DNA from: Sabellastarte sp. h YS-2021
Taxonomy: Eukaryota > Annelida > Polychaeta > Sabellida > Sabellidae
Length of the DNA stretch: 64,000 bases
Reading direction: 5' to 3'
Assembly (NCBI GenBank): GCA_964017235.1
Contig: OZ024928.1
Location: 150,746,881-150,810,880, forward strand
Shown here: positions 11,745 through 23,520 of the stretch, piece by piece
Numbering within the stretch: the first letter of the stretch is position 1
Layout of the letters: every line of letters begins with the position of its first letter
The notes under the pieces: generated by a model
What the model was told of the DNA's origin: nothing
Database searches by the model: none
The model's input: only the letters and a program-made list of their open reading frames with translations
Program-made: the position numbers and the translations under genes

Positions 11745-12877
11745 TTACAAATTATGATTACAAACTTATTCATTTTATAAGTTCAGTACATGACCATGAG
11801 AGCATTTTAATTGTAATCAATTGTGAATTAAATGAATTACCATAAGTAATTTGTTGAGAAAGTTACTGTAGAATACACCACTTTCTACACTCCCTCCAAA
11901 GTTCAAATTTGAACTGGTTACTATGTCAACAAAAGAGGATTCAGGCGGATGCAAAAATCCTACCTCAGGGGAGTGAAAGTAGCTTTATCCTAACCTCTGA
12001 TGAGATGATAATACATTTATCTAATCGAAATATAGGCATTCAATAAATGCATATATAAGGCAGTTTAGACAATGGTGTGATATATATTGTCTAGTTCAAT
12101 TGCAATTTTATTCTGTTTATAAGTCATTTACTCAGAGTAGCTAAAATGGTCATAGCTATGTCAAAATGCTACCGATTTTGTCGAAATTCTGTCCTCTATT
12201 CTGACCCCTGACAATGCTATAGGAAAAAAAGATGAAAATCCTAGCTTCAAAATTGTGGCCTAGAATGTGCTAACGAACAAACAAACCGACTGACCAACAT
12301 AATTCGGAATCAATTTTCGATTTTGAAGTAAAAAGCCCTTGTAGTGAAGAATTTCAGAACCTCAAAATATATAGCTGATGTACAGGTTTTGGATGATGTT
12401 TTTATAGTATTTTAAAATGAATATGCAATCACACTAAACTAGAGACTTTGTGGATATTAATGTTGTTATATATCTGATAACTTTGCTTGTGTGGGTTTTG
12501 ATACTCCTCTTCATTCGTTTATGTTGTCATATGGAAAATACGTCCATCGAGAATACTGCTTGGTACCTTATCTTGACACCAACCTTAACTTTGCACAAAA
12601 CGAAAGACAGAATATTTATTGTTATATGATTGCCATCATTAAAATTTGTGCATTTCCGCCCCAAATCAGGGAGGTAAAGTGACAACAGAAATAATTAAAA
12701 TATCTTCGGCAATTTACAATTGCAAATTTTGCCAAGTTAGGGCACTGGTTTCTAGTATTAATTATAAATTGTATTATCGAATTTATCGCCCCATAAAAAC
12801 CCATCAAAAACATTTATTGTCTTGATTTTTTGTTATTAAATTACATTTATATTTTGCGATTGTGTCAATGCATTTAT
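11745..12877. other. Mostly unique sequence, no gene recognised
   Basis: AT-rich sequence with only short, low-quality frames. It contains the right arm of the 62-bp inverted repeat and otherwise shows no pattern shared with the rest of the window. Confidence 0.6.
12057..12118 (-). repeat. Right arm of the 62-bp inverted repeat
   Basis: Reverse complement of 4061-4122, 61 of 62 bases matching. Confidence 0.85.
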
Positions 12878-13104
12878 TATCTCCCACGGGCTAAAGCCCG
12901 GGAGGGAGATTATGAAATGATGTCTGTGTGTGCGTGCGTAAGTGTGTGCGTGCGTTAGTTAGTCACGCAGATTTCTCCAAAACTACTACAGCTACAGATT
13001 TTTTGTAAATTAATTGTCCCAATGAATTTTCATGCCCTTGAAAAATTTTTTGGTTTTATTGACTTAGGCCTAAATATAACTGAGTAATAGCAATCTTAGC
13101 TACT

Positions 13105-14790
13105 TTGAGTAAAGGGCTCATAACTCAAAAACTATTGCAGTAACAACTTTTTCCTAAAATATGTTGTCCAGCTACTTTGTCCTTGGCTATAAGATGGTAC
13201 ATAGTTTGGGGTTCTATTGCATGCCATAAGTGAGTAATAGCTATTTTCTCATTTGTAGCTAAATAACAGAAGAAGTAAATGTCAAATATCTTCAAAAGTA
13301 TTAAAGTTAGGGAAATATTTTCAAATATGTTGTCCATCTACTTTTTGGTAAGCTATCACATAGTAAAGTTTCAGACCTGTTGCACCTTGGATAGCTGAGT
13401 AATAGCTACTTTGAAATTCTGACTGTTGAGTAAAGCTATTGTAACTAAAAAAATATTGCAGTTAGAGTGTTTTCCTAAAATATGTTGTTCAGCTACTTTG
13501 TTCTTAGCTATAAGATGGTACATAGTTTGGGGTTCTATTGCTTGCCATAAATGAGTAATAGCTATTTCCTCATTTGTAGCTAAATAACAGAAGAAGTAAA
13601 TGTCAAATATCTTCAAAAGTATTAAAGTTAGGGAAATCTTTTCAAATATGTTGTCCATCTACTTTTTGGTAAGCTATGACATAGTAAAGTTTCAGACCTG
13701 TTGCACCTTGGATAGCTGAGTAATAGCTACTTTGAAATTCTGACTGTTGAGTAAAGCCATTGTAACTCCAAAACTATTGCAGTTATAGTATTTTCCTAAA
13801 ATATGTTGTTCAGCTACTTTGTTCTTAGCTATAAGATGGTACATAGTTTGGGGTTCTATTGCATGCCATAAGTGAGTAATAGCTATTTTCTCATTTGTAG
13901 CTAAATAACAGAAGAAGTAAATGTCAAATATCTTCAAAAGTATTGGAGTTAGGGAAATCTTTTCAAATATGTTGTCCATCTACTTTTTGGTAAGCTATAA
14001 CATGGTAAAGTTTCAGACCTGTTGCACCTTGGATAGCTGAGTTATAGCTACTTTGAAATTCTGACTGTTGAGTAAAGCCATTGTAACTCCAAAACTATTG
14101 CAGTTAGAGTATTTTCCTAAAATATGTTGTTCAGCTACTTGGTTCTTAGCTATAAGATGGTACATAGTTTGGGGTTCTATTGCATGCCATAAGTAATAGC
14201 TATTTTGTTATTTGTAGCAAAGTCATGACATAAGTAAATGTCAAATATCTTCAGAAGTATTAAAGTTACGGAATTCTTTTCAAATATGTCATTCATCTAC
14301 TTTTTTGTAAGCTATCACATAGTAAAGTTTCAGACCTGTTGCACATTGCATAGCTAAGTAATAGCTACTTTGAAATTGTGACTGTTGAGTAAATCCATTG
14401 TAACTCCAAAACTATTGCAATTACAGATTTTTCTTCAAATATGTTGTTCAGCTACTTTGTCCTTAACTATAAGATGGTATATATTTTGGGGTTGTATTGC
14501 ATGCCATAAGTGAGTAATAGCTATTTTGTTATTTGTAGCAAAATAACAACATAAGTAAATGTCAAATATCTTCAAAAGTATTAAAGTTAGGGAAATATTT
14601 TCAAATATGTTATTCATCTAGTTTTTGATAACCTATCGCATAGTAAAGTTTCAGACCTCTTGCACATTGGATAGCCGAGTAATACCTACTTTGAAATTGT
14701 AACTGTAGGGTAAATGCATATAGTTTCGGGTTCTATTGCATGCCATAAGTGAGTAATAGCTATTTTCTTATTTGTAGCAAAATAATGACA
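13105..14790 (+). repeat. Higher-order array, 321-bp dimer of two about 160-bp monomers
   Basis: Identical landmarks such as TCAAATATGTTGTCCATCTAC recur every 321 bp (13323, 13644, 13965). Within each dimer, two half-units share the frame ATATTGCAGTT, ATATGTTGTTCAGCTACTTT, ATAGTAAAG or ACATAGTTTGG, and GAGTAATAGCTA. The half-units are clearly related to the 155-bp monomers of family H. Confidence 0.85.
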
Positions 14791-15776
14791 TAATTTTTCT
14801 CAAATAACTGCTTCATCTACTTTTGGGAGAGCTTTCACATGGTGAAGTTTCAGACCCGTAGCTAATTATTCACCTACTCAAAATGATTAAATGTGAATTA
14901 TCTGTAAAAGTATTGCAGATATCCAATTTTTCTCAAATAACTCATTCACCTACTTTTGGGAGAGCTTTTACTTGGTGAGGTTTCAGACCCGTAGCTAATT
15001 ATTCACCTACTCAAAATGAGTAAATGTGAATTATCTCTAAAAGTATTGCGGATATCCAATTTTTATCAAATAACTCATTCATCTACTTTTGGGAGAGCTT
15101 TCACATGGTGAAGTTCCAGACCCGTAGCTAATTACTCACCTATTGAAAATGAGTAAATGTGAATTATCTCTAAAAGTATTGCGGGTATCCAATTTTTCTC
15201 AAATAACTCATTCACCTACTTTTGGGAGAGCTTTCACTTGGTGAATTTTCAGAGCCATAGCTAATTATTCACCTCCTCAAAATGAGTAAATGCCAATTAT
15301 CTCTAAAAGTATTGCGGGTATCCAATTTTTATCAAATTACTCGTTCATCTACTTTTGGGAGAGCTTTCACAGGGTGAAGTTCCAGACCCGTAGCTAATTA
15401 CTCACCTAATCAAAATGAGTAAATGTGAATTATCTCTAAAAGTATAGAAGATAGCCAATTTTTCTCAAATAACTCATTCACCTACTTTTGGGAGAGCTTT
15501 CACTCTGTGAAGTTTCACACCCGTAGTTAATTATTCACGTACTCAAAATGAGTAAATGCGAATTATCTCTACAAGTATTGCAGATAGTCAGTATTTCTGA
15601 AATAACTCATTCACATACATTTTGGAGAGCTTTCAATTAGTGAATTTTCAGATCTGTAGCTAATTACTCGCCTACTCAAAATGAGTAACTGCCTATTATC
15701 ACTAAAAGTATTGCAGATAGCCAATATTTCTCAAATAACTCATTCACCTACATTTTGGAGAGCTTTCACATGCTAA
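14790..15776 (+). repeat. Tandem array, unit 133 bp
   Basis: The landmark CCAATTTT recurs at 15056, 15189, 15322 and 15455, exactly 133 bp apart. Units contain CTACTTTTGGGAGAGCTTTC and CTCAAAATGAGTAAATG. The same unit forms the larger array at 16975-19925. Confidence 0.9.
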
Positions 15777-15893
15777 ATTTTTTTAATGAATTTTTTAAAT
15801 AATTTTTAATGCATTAAAATTCATGAAATCATGCACTAAATCAATTATAACTTGAAAAGTATTACATTTAGAGCACCTTGTTAAAATATGTTA
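15777..15893 (+). repeat. Family H fragment within family B
   Basis: The stretch with TAATGCATTAAAATTCATGA and ATCATGCACTAAATCA matches 4563-4680, which is the segment following each family H head. Confidence 0.75.
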
Positions 15894-16189
15894 TCTTTAG
15901 TACATCTAATTTATATGGCGGGAGATAAATGCATGCGTCAGAATGCTTGTTATCTCCCGCCCGGCTCACAGGAGGGAGATTATAATTTGCACCATGTGTG
16001 TGTGTACGTGCGTGCGTGCGTGCGTGCGTGTGTCACGCAGTTTTCTCTGAAACTACTACAGTTACACATTTTTGGTAAATTACAAGTCCTAATGAATTTT
16101 TTTGCTCTTCAATATTTTTGGGGTTTGGTGAACTTTGGCCTACTTTTGAGTGAGTAATAGCACTTTTAGCTAATATAATTATATGGCTT

Positions 16190-16970
16190 ATAACTCTGAA
16201 ACTATTGCATTTACAGTATTTTGTTCTAATATGTTGTTCAGCTACTTTCTCCACAGCTACAACATGGTCAGTAGTTTGGAAGTGTATCTCCATAGCTAAG
16301 TGAGTAATAGCTACTTTGTCAATTTTTAATTATAGCCATAATGAGTAAATGGCTTATATCTTAATAAGTATTGCAGCTACACAATTTTGTTCCAATATGT
16401 TGTTCAGCTACTTTCTCCACAGCTACAACATGGTCAGTAGTTTGCAAGTGTATCTCCATAGCTAAGTGAGTAATAGCTACTTTTTCAATTTTTAATGATA
16501 ACCATAACGAGTAAATGGTTTATATCTTCAAAAGTATTGCAGCTGCACAATTTTGTTCCAATATGTTGTTCAGCTACTTTCTCCTCTGCTACAACATGAT
16601 CAGTAGTTTGGAAGTGTATCTCCATAGCTAAGTGAGTAATAGCTACTTTTTCAGTTTTTAATGATAACCATAACCAGTAAATGGCTTATATCTTCAAAAG
16701 TATTGCAGCTACACAATTTTGTTCAAATATGTTTTTCAGCTACTTTCTCCACTGCTACAACATGGCCAGTGGTTTGGAACTGTATCTCTATAGCTAAGTG
16801 AGTAATAGCTACTTTTTCAATTTTTAATGGTAACCATAATGAGTAAATGGCTTATATCTTCAAAAGTATTGCAGCTACCCAATTTCTCTCAAACATGTTG
16901 TTCATGTACTTTTTTGTGAACTGTAACATATTTAAGTTTCACAACTGTTGCTCAATGTACAAGTGAGTAA
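16190..16970 (+). repeat. Tandem array, unit 166 bp
   Basis: The block GTTGTTCAGCTACTTTCTCC recurs at 16233, 16399, 16565 and (changed) 16731, each 166 bp apart. Units also share AGCTAAGTGAGTAATAGCTA. Confidence 0.9.
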
Positions 16971-16974
16971 TGGC

Positions 16975-19925
16975 TACTTTCTCAAATAACTCATTTACCT
17001 ACTTTTGGGAGAGCTTTCACATGGTGAAGTTTCACGCCTGTAGCTAATTACTCACCTACTCAAAATGAGTAAATGCAAATTATCTCTAAAAGTATTGCAG
17101 ATAGCCAATTTTTCTCAAATAACTCATTCATCTACTTTTGGAAGAGCTTTCACATGGTGAAGTTTCAGCCCCATAGCTAATTTCTCACCTACTCAAAATG
17201 AGTAAATGTGAATTATCTCTAAAAGTATAGGAGATAGCCAATTTTTCTCAAATAACTCATTCATCTACTTTTGGGACAGCTTTCATATGGTGAAGTTTCA
17301 GATCCATAGCTAATTACTCGCCTACTCAAAATGAGTAAATGCTAATTATCTCTGAAAGTATTGCAGATAGCCAATTTTTCTCAAATAACTCCTTCATCTA
17401 CTTTTGGAAGAGCTTTCACATGGTGAAGTTTCAGCCCCATAGCTAATTTCTCACCTACTCAAAATGAGTAAATGTGAATTACTGTATAAGTGGTTATTTT
17501 CGCGGGTACTTAAGTTCGCGAATGTACACTGTAGGCCTGCTTCGCGAGAATTTATTTTCGCGGTGAAATATATTCAATTATCGCCCAAACTAACAACATG
17601 TTCAAATTAAAATACTTATTATGCGGACTTCTGCTGGTTTGATTGGAAATGCATAGTTAACGTCTTTTCTTTTATACACGTTGTCAGTGTGTGAACCTAC
17701 TCTGGGAGATTATAAATTTACGAAACCCAATCGAACACACTTTCATTGATCGGCGCATTATCAAAGAAGTTGTGTAGCGGGGTCGTGTAATTGAATTAAT
17801 CCCTCCCTATTGGTGATAAAGATCAAAGAAGTTAGGCGTTTCTGTGAATGGTACATTTGATAAAGCAATGGAATTTATTGTTTCCGTGACAGTGTTAAAT
17901 ATTGTATCTTGCATAATCTTGTATTATCGCTCACGCTACTGTAGACTGGTTCTACTGAATATAAATATTGGCTAGAAGTTATTTTCGCGTTTTGTAGTCA
18001 TTCGCGAATATAGCGAAAATTAATTCCACGCGAAAATAACCACTTATACAGTATCTCTAAAAGTATAGGAGATAGCCAATTTTTCTCAAATAACTCATTC
18101 ATCTACTTTTGGGACAGCTTTCACATGGTGAAGTTTCAGATCCATAGCTAATTACTCGCCTACTCAAAATGAGTAAATGGGAATTATCTCTGAAAGTATT
18201 GCAGATAGCCAATTTTTCTCAAGTAACTCATTCATCTACTTTTGGGAGAGCTTTCACTTGGTGAAGTTTCAGACCCGTAGCTGATTACTCACCTACTTAA
18301 AATGAGTAAATGCTAATTATCTCTAAAAGTATTGCAGATAGCCAATTTTTCTCAAATAACTCATTCATCTACTTTTGGGAGAGCTTTCACATGGTGAAGT
18401 TTCACGCCTGTAGCTAATTACTCACCTACTCAAAATGAGTAAATGCAAATTATCTCTAAAAATATTGCAGATAGCCAATTTTTCTCAAATAACTCATTCA
18501 TCTACTTTTGGGACAGCTTTCACATGGTGAAGTTTCAGATCCATAGCTAATTACTCGCCTACTCAAATGAGTAAATGCTAATTATCTCTGAAAGTATTGC
18601 AGATAGCCAATTTTTCTCCAATAACTCATTCATCTACTTTTGGAAGAGCTTTCACATGGTGAAGTTTCAGCCCCATAGCTAATTTCTCACCTACTCAGAA
18701 TGAGTAAATGTGAATTATCTCTAAAAGTATAGGAGATAGCCAATTTTTCTCAAATAACTCATTCATCTACTTTTGGGACAGCTTTCACATGGTGAAGTTT
18801 CAGATCCATAGCTAATTACTCGCCTACTCAAAATGAGTAAATGGGAATAATCTCTGAAAGTATTGCAGATAGCCAATTTTTCTCAAATAACTCATTCATC
18901 TACTTTTGGAAGAGCTTTCACGTGGTGAAGTTTCAGACCCATAGCTAATTACTCACCTACTCAAAATGAGTAAATGCCAATTATCTCTAAAAGCATTGCA
19001 GATAGTCAATTTTTCTCAAATAACTCATTCACCTACTTTTGGGAGAGCTTTCACTTGGTGAAATTTCATTACTCACCTACTCAAAATGAGTAAATGCTAA
19101 TTATCTCTAAAAGTATTGCGGATAGCCAATTTTTCTCAAATAACTCATTCACCTACTTTTGGGAGAGCTTTCACTTGGTGAAGTTTCAGACCCGTAGCTA
19201 ATTACTCACCTACTCAAAATGAGTAAATGCCAATTATCTCTAAAAGCATTGCAGATAGCCAATTTTTCTCAAATAACTCATTCATCTACTTTTGGGAGAG
19301 CTTTCACATGGTTAAGTTCCACGCCTGTAGCTAATTACTCACCTACTCAAAATGAGTAAATGCAAATTATCTCTAAAAGTATTGCAGATAGCCAATTTTT
19401 CTTAAATAACTCATTCATCTACTTTTTGAAGAGCTTTCACATGGTGAAGTTTCAGCCCCATAGCTAATTTCTCACCTACTCAATATGAGTAAATACTAAT
19501 TATCTCTAAAAGTATAGGAGATAGCCAATTTTTCTCAAATAACTCATTCATCTACTTTTGGAAGAGCTTTCACATGATGAAGTTTCAGACCCATAGCTAA
19601 TTACTCGCCTACTCAAAATGAGTAAATGTGAATTATTTCTAAAAGTATTGCAGATATTCTTTTCTCAAATAACTCATTCATCTACTTTTGGGAGAGCTTT
19701 CACTTGGTGAAGTTTCAGACCCATAGCTAATTACTCACCTACTCAAAATGAGTAAATGCGAATTATCTCTAAAAGTATTGCAGATAGCCAATTTTTCTCA
19801 AATAACTCATTCATCTACTTTTGGGAGAGCTTTCACTTGGTGAAGTTTCAGACCCATAGCTAATTACTCACCTACTCAAAATGAGTAAATGCGAATTATC
19901 TGAAAGTATTGCAGATAGCCAATTT
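16975..19925 (+). repeat. Long 133-bp tandem array
   Basis: About 17 to 18 units with CTACTTTTGGGAGAGCTTTC, GTGAAGTTTCAGACCC, TAGCTAATTACTCACCTACT and AAAATGAGTAAATG. Unit variants (GGGAGAG, GGACAG, GGAAGAG) recur in short runs, as expected from local unequal exchange. A 570-bp MITE interrupts it at 17482-18051. Confidence 0.9.
17482..18051. mobile_element. 570-bp MITE with TA target duplication
   Basis: The ends are perfect inverted repeats, CTGTATAAGTGGTTATTTTC and its reverse complement, with a few more matching bases inside. TA occurs on both sides (17480-17481 and 18052-18053). Removing the element and one TA restores the 133-bp unit (GAATTATCTCTAAAAG). The TA target fits the Tc1/mariner superfamily. 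There is no transposase. Confidence 0.9.
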
Positions 19926-20129
19926 TTTTTGAAAAATGGGGGTCCCCATTTGAAAATAATAAATGGAGTCCTGTGACCTCATATTTGCTGTAGGAATATT
20001 AATGAGCTGTATAACTCTGCGAATTTTATTATCAGGATATGTCTGAAAAGGTAATAGGAAGAAATGATTAAATTTTGGGAGTGATCCGGGTCACTCTCTG
20101 GATCTTCTGCATCCATGAAATGTAATTTT

Positions 20130-21584
20130 TACCCCACAGCCCTTAAGGGCTGTTGGGGTATTGTTTTCGCCCATGGTGTCCGGATGGGCGGGCGTCCGGG
20201 TGGGCGGGCGGCGGGAAATAGTTTGTCCGGGCTGTATCTCAGAAACCGTAAGGTGTAGGAAGTTGATACTTGGTAGGGACATTGGTTAGGGGGTGTAGCT
20301 GTGCAACGTCATGGTCTGACCTTGATTTGACCTTTGACCTTGCCGTAGTGACCTTGAGTTTGAAAATCTTGTCCGGGCTATATCTCGGAAACTGTAAGGT
20401 GTAGGAAGTTGATACTTGGTAGGGACATTGGTTAGGGGGTGTAGTTGTGCAACGTCATAGTCTGACCTTGATTTGACCTTTGACCTTGCCGTTGTGACCT
20501 TGACCTGTAAAATCTTGTCTGGGCTATATCTCGGAAACCGTAAGGTGTAGGAAGTTGATACATGGTAGGGATATTGGTTAGGGGGTGTAGGTGTGCAACG
20601 TCATGGTCTGACCTTGATTTGACCTTTGACCTTGCCGTAGTGACCTTGACCTATAAAATGTTGTCCGGGCTATATCTCAGAAACCGTAAGGTGTAGGAAG
20701 TTGATACTTGGTAGGGATATTGATTAGGCGGTGTAGGTGGGCAACGTCATGGTCTGACCTTGATTTGACCTTTAACCTTGCCATAGTGACCTTGACCTCT
20801 AAAATATTGTCCGGGCTTTATCTCGGAAACTGTTAGGTACAGGAAGTTGATATTTGGTAGAGACATTGGCTAGCTGGCGTAGGTGTGTAGCATCATGGTG
20901 TGACCTTGATTTGACCTTTGACCTTGCCATAGTGACCTTGACCTACAAAATCGTCAAGGCTGTATCTCGGAAACCGTAAGGTGTAGGAAGTTGATACTTG
21001 GTAGGGACATTGGTTATTGGCTATAGGTGTGTATTATCATGGTGTGACTTTAATTTGACCTTTTACCTTGCCGTAGTGACCTTGATCTTTAAAATCTTGT
21101 TGCACCTTTGGGTCTGTCATTTGATGCAGATTAAGCAAAAGTCATATTAGAATTTATTAAGAATTTTACTTTCATAACTTCCCATTGTAAGAGATAGAAT
21201 TTCATCAAGTGAGCCGCAGATTTTACTCCAACACCACACATAAGCATTCATTAAATGTATTACCTCTTCTGTATGCATGGTAATATTCAAACCATCTAAA
21301 CCATAATTCGGAAATGCAGATGTATATAAAGAGTGTTGAATTTTAGTTTACTGATTAATGCTGTCATCTTGTCATTGAATTATCTTGTTTTAATACTTCA
21401 TCTTTATACGCATTATCTTTCTTTTAAACATTATTTCTCCATTTAAACATTGTTTGGACCTTTATATAACTGACAGTGCTCTGAAAGTATCCTGAAGTTT
21501 GTACTGGTACAGTACTTCTATATCTCATGGTGTTGAAAATATTTCCCAAGGCTGTTGGGTACGGGCATCTCTGATGCTATTTTT
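20130..21584 (+). mobile_element. Hairpin-capped tandem-repeat element, family E, copy 1
   Basis: After a T-run comes a near-perfect hairpin, TACCCCACAGCCC then GGGCTGTTGGGGTA (20130-20160). A GGATGGGCGGGCG-type simple repeat and TATCTCAGAAACCGTAAGG follow. About six 146-bp monomers with TTGATTTGACCTTTGACC come next, then a roughly 490-bp unique 3' part. The end has the arm echo GGCTGTTGGGTA (21550-21561) and GGGCATCTCTGATGC before a T-run. Copy 2 (39977-41848) has the same ends and a longer array. Confidence 0.75.
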
Positions 21585-22080
21585 AAAGACAGATTATAAT
21601 TTGCACCAGGTGTGTGTGTACATGCGTCCATGCGTGCGTGCGTGCATGAGCGTGTCGCACAGTTTTTAGTAAATGTCCTAATGAATTTTTACGCTCTTCA
21701 ATTTTTTGGGGGTTGGTGAATTTTGGCCTACTTTTGAGTGAGTAATAGCACTTTTACCTAATATAATTATATGACTTATAACTCTCAAACTGTTGCATTT
21801 AGAGAATTTTGTTCCAATATGTTGTTCAGCTACTTTCTCCACAGCTACAGCATGGTCAGTAGTTTGGAAGTGTATCTCCATAGCTAAGTGAGTAATAGCT
21901 ACCTTGTCAATTTTTAATGATAACCATAATGAGTAAATGGCTTATATCTTCAAAATTATTGCAGCTACACAATTTCTCTCAAATATGTTGTTCATCTACA
22001 TTTTTGTGAACTGTAAAATATTTAAGTTTCACAACTGTTGCTCAATGTACAAGTGAGTAATGGCTACTTTATTGCTACTT
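21585..22080 (+). repeat. 5'-truncated family C fragment
   Basis: It starts at AGATTATAATTTGCACCA, the sequence that follows the family C hairpin, immediately after the family E 3' end. It contains the GTGCGTGCGTGC repeat and two 166-bp-type monomers. Confidence 0.7.
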
Positions 22081-22084
22081 TTAG

Positions 22085-22560
22085 TAAAAATGTGAAAAAT
22101 CACAAATATCTCACAAACCGTAAGAGATAGAGTGATTTCGATCGAATTTTTGACCCACAAGGTAGTACAAGAGTATCACATGCCAAGGGGAAAAATTTCA
22201 ATTTTCGCCACTTTTGGCGGCCATCTTGGATTTTAGCGGAAAATGAAAAAGTGTGAATATCTCGAAAACCGTAAGAGATAGAGCGATTTCGAGGGAATTT
22301 TTGACCCACAGGGTAGTACAAGAGTATCCTATGCAAAGGGGAAAAATTTCAATTTTCGCCACTTTTGGCGGCCATCTTGGATTTTTGTGGAAAATGAAAA
22401 AGTGTGACTATCTCGAAAACCGTAAGAGATAGAGCGATTTCGAGTGAATTTTTGACCCGCAGGGTAGTACAATAGTATCCTATGCAAAGGGGAAAAATTT
22501 CAATTTTCGCCACTTTTGGCGGCCATCTTGCATTTTTGCGGAAATTGAAAAAGTGTGAAT
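22085..22560. repeat. Tandem array, unit about 143 bp
   Basis: Three and a half units share ATCTCGAAAACCGTAAGAGA, TTTTTGACCCACAGGGTAGT and CGCCACTTTTGGCGGCCATC. The latter holds the small palindrome CGCC-ACTTTT-GGCG. The motif CTCGAAAACCGTAAG links it to family E monomers. Confidence 0.85.
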
Positions 22561-22779
22561 ATCTTGGAAAAGGTATTTCTTCCCCTGCAATGCTCGGCGG
22601 GAGATCCATACCGTGGCAGTGGTCTTGTTTTGTCAAGATTTCAGGAAGCGGGAAAAATACAAATAGAAGAAATACCATGGGAAGTCACCATTGTAATTAA
22701 CCTTCCAGCACAATATTTAACTGTCTGTGTTCCTTTTCAAACTAGAAAACAGAGAAAGATCACAGGAATGTCATCTGAT

Positions 22780-23520
22780 GGTAGGGATATTGGTTGGGGT
22801 TTTTAGGTGTGCAACATCATGGTGTGACCTTGAGTGGACCTTCACCTTGCTGTAGTGACTTTGATCTATAAAATCTTATCTGGGCTATATCTTAGAAACC
22901 ATATGGTGTAGGAAGTTGATACTTGGTAGGGACATTGGTTGGTGGTTGTACGTGTGTAAAGTCATGGTGTGACCTTGATTTGACCTTCAACTATACCGTA
23001 GTGACCTTATCCTATAATATCTTGTCCCAGCTATATTTAGACAACTGTAAGGTCATGGTCTGACCTTGATTTGACCTTTGACCTTGCCGCAGTGACTTTG
23101 AGTTTGAAAATGTTGTCCGTGCTATATCTCAGCAATCGTAAGGTGTAGGAAGTTTATACTTAGTAGGGACATTGGTTAGGGTGTAGTTGTGCAATGTCAT
23201 GATGTAACCTTGATTTGACCTTGCCATAGTGACCTTGAGTTTGAAAATCTTGTCCAGGCTATATCTTATAAACCATAAAGTGTAGGAAGTTGATACTTGG
23301 TGGGGACATTGCTTTCGAGTTGTAGGTGTGCAATATATGGTGTGATCTTGGGTTGACCTTTGACCATGCCCTAGTGACCATGAGTTCTAAAATCTTGTCC
23401 GGACTGTTTCTTGGATTCCGTAAGGTGTAGAAAGTTGACGCTTTGTAGGAACATTGGTTAGGGGATGTAGGTGTGCATCATCATGTTGTGACCTTTGACT
23501 TTGACCAAATTAAAATCCAA
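22780..23520 (+). repeat. Degenerate family E monomer array
   Basis: About five diverged 146-bp units with GACCTTGATTTGACCTT and GTAGGAAGTTGATACTTGG. Neither terminus is present. Confidence 0.8.

Larger units (their letters stand above)
12879..15951 (+). mobile_element. Hairpin-capped tandem-repeat element, family B
   Basis: It starts after TT with a hairpin whose outer arms are ATCTCCC and GGGAGAT (12879-12910). A GTGTGTGCGTGCG simple repeat and the motif CTCCAAAACTACTACAGCTAC follow. A 321-bp higher-order array comes next, then 133-bp monomers, then a family H fragment at 15777-15893. The proposed 3' end has the arm echo GGGAGATAA (15920-15928), a small GCAT/ATGC hairpin and CTTGTT (15946-15951). 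No coding capacity. Confidence 0.6.
15952..19925 (+). mobile_element. Hairpin-capped tandem-repeat element, family C
   Basis: It begins exactly where family B ends. The hairpin has arms ATCTCCC and GGGAGAT (15952-15980), followed by a GTGCGTGCGTGCG repeat and CTCTGAAACTACTACAG. Then come 166-bp monomers and a long 133-bp array. A second inverted repeat, GGCGGGAGATAA (15917-15928) against TTATCTCCCGCC (15950-15961), straddles the B/C junction. No clear 3' terminus is seen before 19930. Confidence 0.55.

Noticed and set aside
13125..14617. Series of similar 60-95-codon minus-strand frames beginning MDNIFE or MNNIFE
   Set aside because: They recur once per 321-bp unit and are repeat translations; no start context, no family, and substitutions show no coding bias that I can see.
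14860..19925. CRISPR-like regular array
   Set aside because: The whole 133-bp unit is conserved, with no short repeat and variable spacer pattern, and the DNA is eukaryotic.
20091..20282. Minus-strand frame with a proline-rich peptide (repeated at 38531)
   Set aside because: It is the complement of the family E head and monomer and appears wherever that repeat does; not a gene.
22349..22806. Overlapping 70-110-codon frames on both strands
   Set aside because: They are translations of the 143-bp array and its edge, repeated from unit to unit.
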